Origin: Caenorhabditis elegans
Lineage: Eukaryota; Nematoda; Chromadorea; Rhabditida; Rhabditidae
Assembly: GCF_000002985.6 (NCBI RefSeq)
Contig: NC_003282.8
Coordinates: forward strand, 9,052,001-9,116,000
DNA: 64,000 bases
Direction of reading: 5' to 3'
This document shows positions 57,667 to 64,000 of this stretch, piece by piece. The first letter of the stretch is position 1; every line of letters starts with the position of its first letter. The notes under the pieces were generated by a model. That model saw nothing but the letters and a program-made list of their open reading frames with translations. It made no database searches and had not been told where the DNA came from. A program made the position numbers and the translations under genes.

Positions 57667-60600
57667 TAATTTAATTTAATCCAAATTTTACTTGTTTGTT
57701 CTCATGTTTTCATAACTTATAATTTTGTACCTAATAAAAACATCAAAAGCTAGAACACCCGTGTTTCGTGTATTTAAAAAGAAATCATATTGAACGGCGA
57801 ACAAACGGTAAAGCTAAAATCTCCTCGTAAACAAAGTAATTTCATTATTATATTTGTTCAAAATTATTTTTAAAAAACATTAAAATGAATCAAACCAAAA
57901 AAGGAGGTGTCGATAGAAATATATTAGTTCCCATATCATCCCTTCGTCAGTCAAATGGAAATGCCCATTTCAATCGTTTTTAGGCGGTACGTGATCAAAC
58001 ACACACTGAAAAGAAGTGCCAATTAGGGATGCGAACGTTCATTTATTTATCTCTTTTGTCATTTGATGGTGCCCATAAAACTGTTTTCTTTCCGTTTCAA
58101 ATGTGATTATTATGCTTCTTCTTCATTGCTTACTCTTGTTCTTTCATTTAAAAACTACAAATTTATAGTGAAATCATTCAAATTGTTTGCAAAAACAGAG
58201 CTCTGTCTCTCTATTTTTTCTTTGCAAATTTATTTTCATCATCCTGTTCCACTCTTTCTTCGTTTCCGCCGAGAAATCCACTTGACCCATAATCAATCAT
58301 CAAAATACACTCGAGCGATCCTTTTTTTTGAGTTTTGATGAGATTTTGAACTTTCTTGAAATGGTTTTTATTTTTCTACTTTAGCATGTGTACTGTTCAC
58401 ATTAGATTTGGAGTAGCGACAGTGGGGAAATTTATAGCAAGAATATCAAAGAAAACACCTTTGGAATATTAAAAATACATTTTATTATAAGTCAAAAGTA
58501 CGAACTATGAATACTCAATACTTTGAAATTTTTGAAAAACTAAAAAAAAAGACGTTTAAACGAAGTTTATTTTAAATTATTTTTAAAATAATTTTCCAGT
58601 GTAGATTAGAGTGTAAGGTAATGTAAGGGCGATCAGAAAACTCCAAATTTCAAAAATTTGTTAAGTTGCCAAAACTTTAAATCATAGTATTTTCAAATTG
58701 TTCATAGGGTTTTTGATTACGGTACTCTATCATTTCGGAGTGTATATTTTTTTAGTTCAAAAATATACTATTACAAGGAGAAAACATTACTCATATACTA
58801 AACGTTTGGTCTTTTCATTTTATACAATTACATCTTTCACAGTAGTTAAGCGTACTTTAAATTAATTAAAAACAATTGTTTACTCTATTAAAATGCTCTG
58901 AAACTCAGAAATTCTCCACAATTTCTTTGCCAGCTTTTACATCAACCTTAGAAATTATTCAGATTTTATTCATAAAGTTTCTAACGTGGATTAAGAAAGA
59001 TGATATGGCCGTAACACTGTTGATAACTTGCTGAATGAGAATAATTGTTGTTTTTTGTACTTATATTCAGCTTCACCCATCTAAAAAATCACTGAAAACC
59101 TACTTCTCTCAGTTATTGTAAACCTTGTTGTATTAGTCAGAGAGATGGAGAAATAGAGTGATTGATGATAACAAAAAGCGAAAACGATTGATAACATTGT
59201 ACATATTTACATACGTGATTACATCTTCAGAAAATTTCTTTGCTACTCAGAGACTTGGTAATAATTCCCGAGGAAATTTGTTTCTATTGCATATTATTCA
59301 GAAATAAAAATCCTGATGGTCGCGTACGGTTTGTGGTATTTAGGCTTCTCCCACAATTTATGTTTGTAATGATTTTACATATGTGTGGGAAATCATTGTT
59401 AAATCGTGACTTGATGCAAAAAAGTATGAATGTTTTTTTAAAAAGTTAATAGAAACTACAAACATTAGATTTGAAGCTTCATGTAATAGTCCTGTTAGAC
59501 GAGCTTCAATATTTAATTTGTATTCCTTTTTAGTAACTTAAACTCCGAAAAACAGCTCATCAATAAAAAGTTCTCTCGACAACAGCTGAATGAGTATTGT
59601 ATTACATTTATAAACATACTTTTCTCCAATCACTATTAGTCATATGTGTATCTGTAAGTGACTGACGCATAAATTAAATGTGTTCAATTTAGAATTTTGT
59701 CACTGTCACCGCGCTCACATTTGCATATAACGCTGGGAACTGTTTAAAACTTTTTATTTTTAGTATACTAGTAAGTATGTAATTCACGGAAAATATTAAA
59801 AATGCTTCGAGATTTCAAAAAAAAACTTTTTTGTCTTCGATCGGTATTATGGTCTAATATTATGCCATTTGCTCTCTAATTTCAAATTTTAAATGGGCAT
59901 TTTAACGTTGAATCATTATGTATTTTCAATAATAATGTGTTGCTTAACTTTACGAAAAAAAAACTATTGCAAATGTCATTTTCTGAATTTTGAAGTTATA
60001 TATTTTCTCACAATATTTAAAATTTACTTTTATTTTGAAATAGCAATTGCTATAGACATCAATAGTTTTCCTTGATTTTCCATAATTGATAACCATATCC
60101 GTTCTCCCATGATCTTCTTATCTTCCGCTTAATCCTCCCATATTTTTGTCTGTTCGGATTACATCACCAACATTCCCTCTCATCACTTTCTCTCTTTGAT
60201 TCCGGTTAAAAACGAAACGAGTTGCATTTCAGTGATAAGAGAAAGCAAGTGGTCAATAGGAATGGTATTAAGTTTTTTGTTCGGAAAAAGAGAAATCGAA
60301 TGGCATGGCATGATTATGATGACAGATATGATAAGTGTGACAATGTTTCCTTTTGCATAGTTTGTAGGATAAAAGTGTTCGCAAGAATTTTTGCAGAGTA
60401 GTTTGAAGATAATTTGATTTAAGATAGATTATCAGGTAGTAGTTAGCCATATGTGTACCACTAGTAAAAGTTGTTGAAAGTCGTATTCCAAAAATATAAA
60501 TCTTTGAAACAGGAAATGTTTGTTCTCGATCTTTAAGAACTTTGTGAGAAATAGTATAAACCACAGCCAGAATGAAAGTGAGGATTTTTTCTCATATCAA

Positions 60601-63600
60601 AAACCTGACTCGAGATATTGAGCTATTTTCAAAAGAATCAAGGCGGTAGGCAGACACGTAGGCAGAGAGCGATAACGCAATAACCTAGGAATAAAAATGT
60701 TCCTGCCCAGTCGAGAAGCCGTCAGTTTCTTAGAACTCTCATTGTCCGTTTAAAAAAAAGAGTGATCTGATTTTAAAAACTCACTGTTTCTAAACTGTTA
60801 TATATTCATTTGAACAGCAGTTTTTTGACAGTAGAGACATGGTTTGTGGTTAAATTGAAAAAATAACTTTCTGGAAGAAATTTGAGTATTGGCACTGACA
60901 CTGTAAGTGGTGAGCTACCATAAATGTGCGATTTTACAATATTTGCACATGCATGTACATGTTCACCATCTCATCTATGTCTGTCTCTTTTCTCCGTTTC
61001 TTAAAATTTATGTAAATTTAGAATTGCATTGTTTTCCCTCATTTCTTCGCTAAAATTGTGCACTCAACCGTGCCTGTTACCTGGTTTTTTGCATAGGAAA
61101 TATGCAGATTGCAATCGGTTTAAATTCAATCTCTACCTTCTTTCCATTTTTCACTTCCAAATCCAATTTGTCCATGAGAAGTCGAACGAATAAAAACCTG
61201 ATAGGGCATGAATGATATAACATTCATCTTTATCATTTTTATCATCTTTTTCCGAATTTTTTTTTGCCATTTTTGTCCGTTTCGAACGCATTTTACAGAG
61301 AAGCAAAAAACTGTTTGACCTGAATTCCTAAACAGTACAGTTTTCGAATCTTTTCGGAATACTTTTCCCTACTTTGTTCATATTTAAAAAAAAGAAATTA
61401 ACACAGTATGTAGCAATAGGAATATTGAAAAATATATTTCCCACTCCTTATATTGTATCAACTTGAATTTGTCATTGATTTTGAGATGAAAAAAGCTTCA
61501 AAATATTCAAGAATTCAAGACAACTTTTACACCGTTTAAACACATATTTTAGATTCAGTTTTGAAATTGTTTGTCTACAAATGTACATAACGGCGTAAAA
61601 TCAATTGCTATCAAAGAGTATTTATTTGTGTGCTTGTTTTGGCGTGTCAGCCGTTCCTTTTCCTGGTTCTCACCATTATTCTCTTTTTTGGCCAGTTTTG
61701 AAGTTTGAGGTGACGTGGAGCTGATCAATGTTTTTGTTTCTATTTTTTAAAGGACCAGCCTACTTTTGCAAAAGTCTAATGGGTTCAGCTGAAATGGTTT
61801 TTTATAAAACCAAAACGTTGGGAGGAATTTTCGCTTTTTTAAGAGTTAAACATTTTTATACCGTTGTAATATTAACTGAAAACCAATCTCTCCATAATCC
61901 ACAATATATCTCTTACATCTTTGTTTTTTTTTTCGTTGAATTTTTGAATAAGCACTCGACATAATTTTTTTCTTCCTCTCATAATCCTAAATAACTTGAC
62001 CGGTTGAAAAGTAACACCAAATTCAGCACTAAAAAAATACAATGTATTCAAAATTAAATGTTTCCTAAAAAGAGTTTTCTACCATTTCCTCCATGATCTT
62101 CTGTTATACCTTCAATGTTTGTTCAAGCTTCTTCTTTTTTGTTATCATGGATGTCGCCATTCAATATTATTCACTGTTAAAATATTCCCACGATCTTTCC
62201 ATCTGTCCACCTTTGGAGCCTCAACACACGTTCCCCCCACACAACTTCAACAAACAAAAGTGCATGAGGATGCGTCAGCATCCATTACTCACATCTTAAA
62301 GCTCTTTTCTCTCTCTCTCTCTCTCTTGTTATGTCGGTGTTCTTCTTTCATTTCTTCATTATTGTTATTATTGTGGCATTTAAATTCTACATTCCAGCAC
62401 TGGAAATAAGTTAATTATTTTTTAAGCGTATGCTTCGATTTTCTCTTTTTCATAAAAGTCTTCATTAGTGAATAAGAGTAGAAAATAAATAGATCTCTAA
62501 AAGTCTATTAATGTTTTGGTTTCACACTAATTTTTTGCCCGACTTTCCGAAAAATTTGGCGAAAAGATAGTTTGAAATTATAAACTCACTTGCATTTAAA
62601 CTGACACTTTATTTTCAAAAAATGATATCTAATTATTGGTTTTAAGATTCAGTATTCCCGTTCCATATAACTTCCCGTTTTAAGTATGAAGTTCGATATA
62701 ATTTGCACTAAACTGAAACATAAATGTCAACGAATTTAATCGTCTTATCAACAAGTTTGCAATCAGTAACGTTTGCCACCAGTCGAATATTAGTCTATAA
62801 ATTCATAGCTCCAAATGTTACCTTATTCGTATAAAATAGAACCTCAGTTTATACTTTTTAAAGTAAAAAACATTTAAAAAAAAAGGGAAAATGTGTGAAA
62901 GAATGCATTTCCTGTTAAACAGTTGCAATTAAAACATACCGTAGGCATTTTTGAGAACGTCTACATAAATGTCCTGATGTTTCGATAGTAACTCGGTTTG
63001 CTGTTCTTACTATGATTTGATGGCAATCTAGTAATAATTCCTTATCCTAAAGGAAATTATCACTCGAGCCACACTAAAGGTTACGGGAAAGTAGGCGTAG
63101 GTCGCTTTCAAGGCGAATTACAAGAACAAACTTCTGAGTAAGTCATTTTTTCCTTGAAAGTACCAGCGGAACCATACCTGTTTATTCTAAAAAAATCGTA
63201 TTTTTAAAATAAAATGCCACCTTTGACACCGTACTTCCGATAACTAAAACTTACTTTCTCAATGCAATTATTCTCGCTTCGAAAGCTGAAAAAACGTTAA
63301 ATTACCCTTCTCGCTAGCCTCTTTTCCACACTTTTCACTTTCTCAGTCTCTGTGTTGTTCTCCTTTTTCCTGTAAGAAAGGAATAGTACCAATTTGTTCT
63401 TCTTCTTTTTCTAATATATCTACTTCTTTTTTTCTATTCTACTTGAATGGATTTGCAAGATGCATGAACATCAACAAACAATTGTAGTATGTATACAAGT
63501 ATTTTGGTTCGACTGTTTCAGTATTGATATTCAACATTTTCCCAACGGTTTATTGTTTTTCTGACTCATTTTCTTTTTTTTTGTTGAAAAATTATATAGA

Positions 63601-64000
63601 CTCCTTTAGACGGAATTTTTAAGATTTTACAGAAAATGCTAATGTTTGTGTTTACTCACTATCAGCAAATTTTTGTAAAGAAAGAAAAAACTAAATTGAG
63701 AAGTTGTAAAATCTGTAGCCAATCTTGCATAACCTTTTTTGTTCAGTCTCTGAAAGCCATAGCAATACATGGACTCTGATAAAGGAAAACTCTGTATTAA
63801 AAGTTTTTAGACCTAAATAAAAGTGTTACCCATATCTTAAATGAGCTCAGCTTCAACTTCTCAGACAGGTATGTATGTCAGACAGGTAGACAGGTATGTC
63901 TATGCCCGAAAATGAGTTTTTCGGTGCAAGGTTTATTTCTTGAAAAACTGAAAACTACTCTTGACTTTTGAACGATTATTCCGGGGGTTTTACGAATATA
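57667..64000. other. 6.3 kb without a supported gene
   Basis: AT-rich. Open frames are at most 98 codons and have noise-like composition. There is a CT dinucleotide run at about 62308-62328 and a TAGGCAG-type repeat near 60645. Two short ATG stretches end at good donors (63841-63868 reads MSSASTSQT before GTATGT; 63462 reads MHEHQQTI before GTAGTA). I recall a NHERF-like gene next in this region, so 5' exons or a long promoter are possible, but I cannot support one. Confidence 0.45.

Noticed and set aside
63510-63525. CTGTTTCA motif as a 21U-RNA promoter
   Set aside because: A single eight-base match. As I recall, this part of chromosome IV is outside the main 21U clusters, and no supporting context is visible.

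Overview
The window is nematode nuclear DNA, and every recognisable gene points to Caenorhabditis elegans chromosome IV around the sex-determination gene fem-3. The evidence is short GT..AG introns ending in TTTCAG, an AT-rich background, closely spaced same-strand gene runs, trans-splice-like acceptors just before start codons, and exact recall of several worm proteins (FEM-3, TWK-8, mitochondrial processing peptidase beta, CYP-31A). I recall the region as cosmids ZC410 and C01F6; that is memory, not a search. Exon joins were read by eye from splice sites and frame.

Layout. 1-18 kb holds no convincing gene but two large mobile structures. The first is a 5.6-kb almost perfect palindrome (4955-10591) flanked by the 9-bp direct repeat AAATTTTCC, with tRNA-like polymerase III boxes in each arm. 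The second is a 2.1-kb element (13983-16071) with both termini expected of a Helitron. It carries a 1.4-kb satellite of a 15-bp unit and a 155-bp array of 31 five-base blocks alternating GAAnn/TTCnn, which is a very long heat-shock element. 18.0-21.5 kb: a nuclear hormone receptor (nhr-11). 22.7-24.5 kb: mppb-1 (+), convergent with a class I alpha-mannosidase (-, 24.6-26.4 kb); their 3' ends overlap. 30.4-34.7 kb: twk-8, a two-pore potassium channel with a long cytoplasmic tail full of QT motifs. 36.6-40.0 kb: a secreted-protein gene whose one signal-peptide exon can be joined to two unrelated 3' ends.

40.4-44.2 kb: a minus-strand cluster, probably one operon, transcribed as ZNF706-like, icln-1, mrpl-42 and lpl-1; the last two overlap as TAATG. 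44.9-47.1 kb: a copine (+). 47.4-49.6 kb: a membrane-anchored CBM48-type protein (+). 49.8-52.2 kb: decayed minus-strand genes, the P450 pseudogene cyp-31A1 and a cyclophilin remnant. 53.2-55.3 kb: fem-3 with its 3' UTR control element. 56.9-57.7 kb: aly-1, an ALY/REF mRNA export factor. 57.7-64 kb: no gene I can support.

The genes are mostly functionally unrelated neighbours. The clearest working unit is the four-gene minus-strand cluster, in which two of the products serve mitochondria (a ribosomal protein and the lipoyl-pathway octanoyltransferase). Four related inverted-repeat elements sit in introns of four different genes, and two elements (the palindrome and a tiny hairpin at 27.2 kb) share 9-10-bp target duplications.
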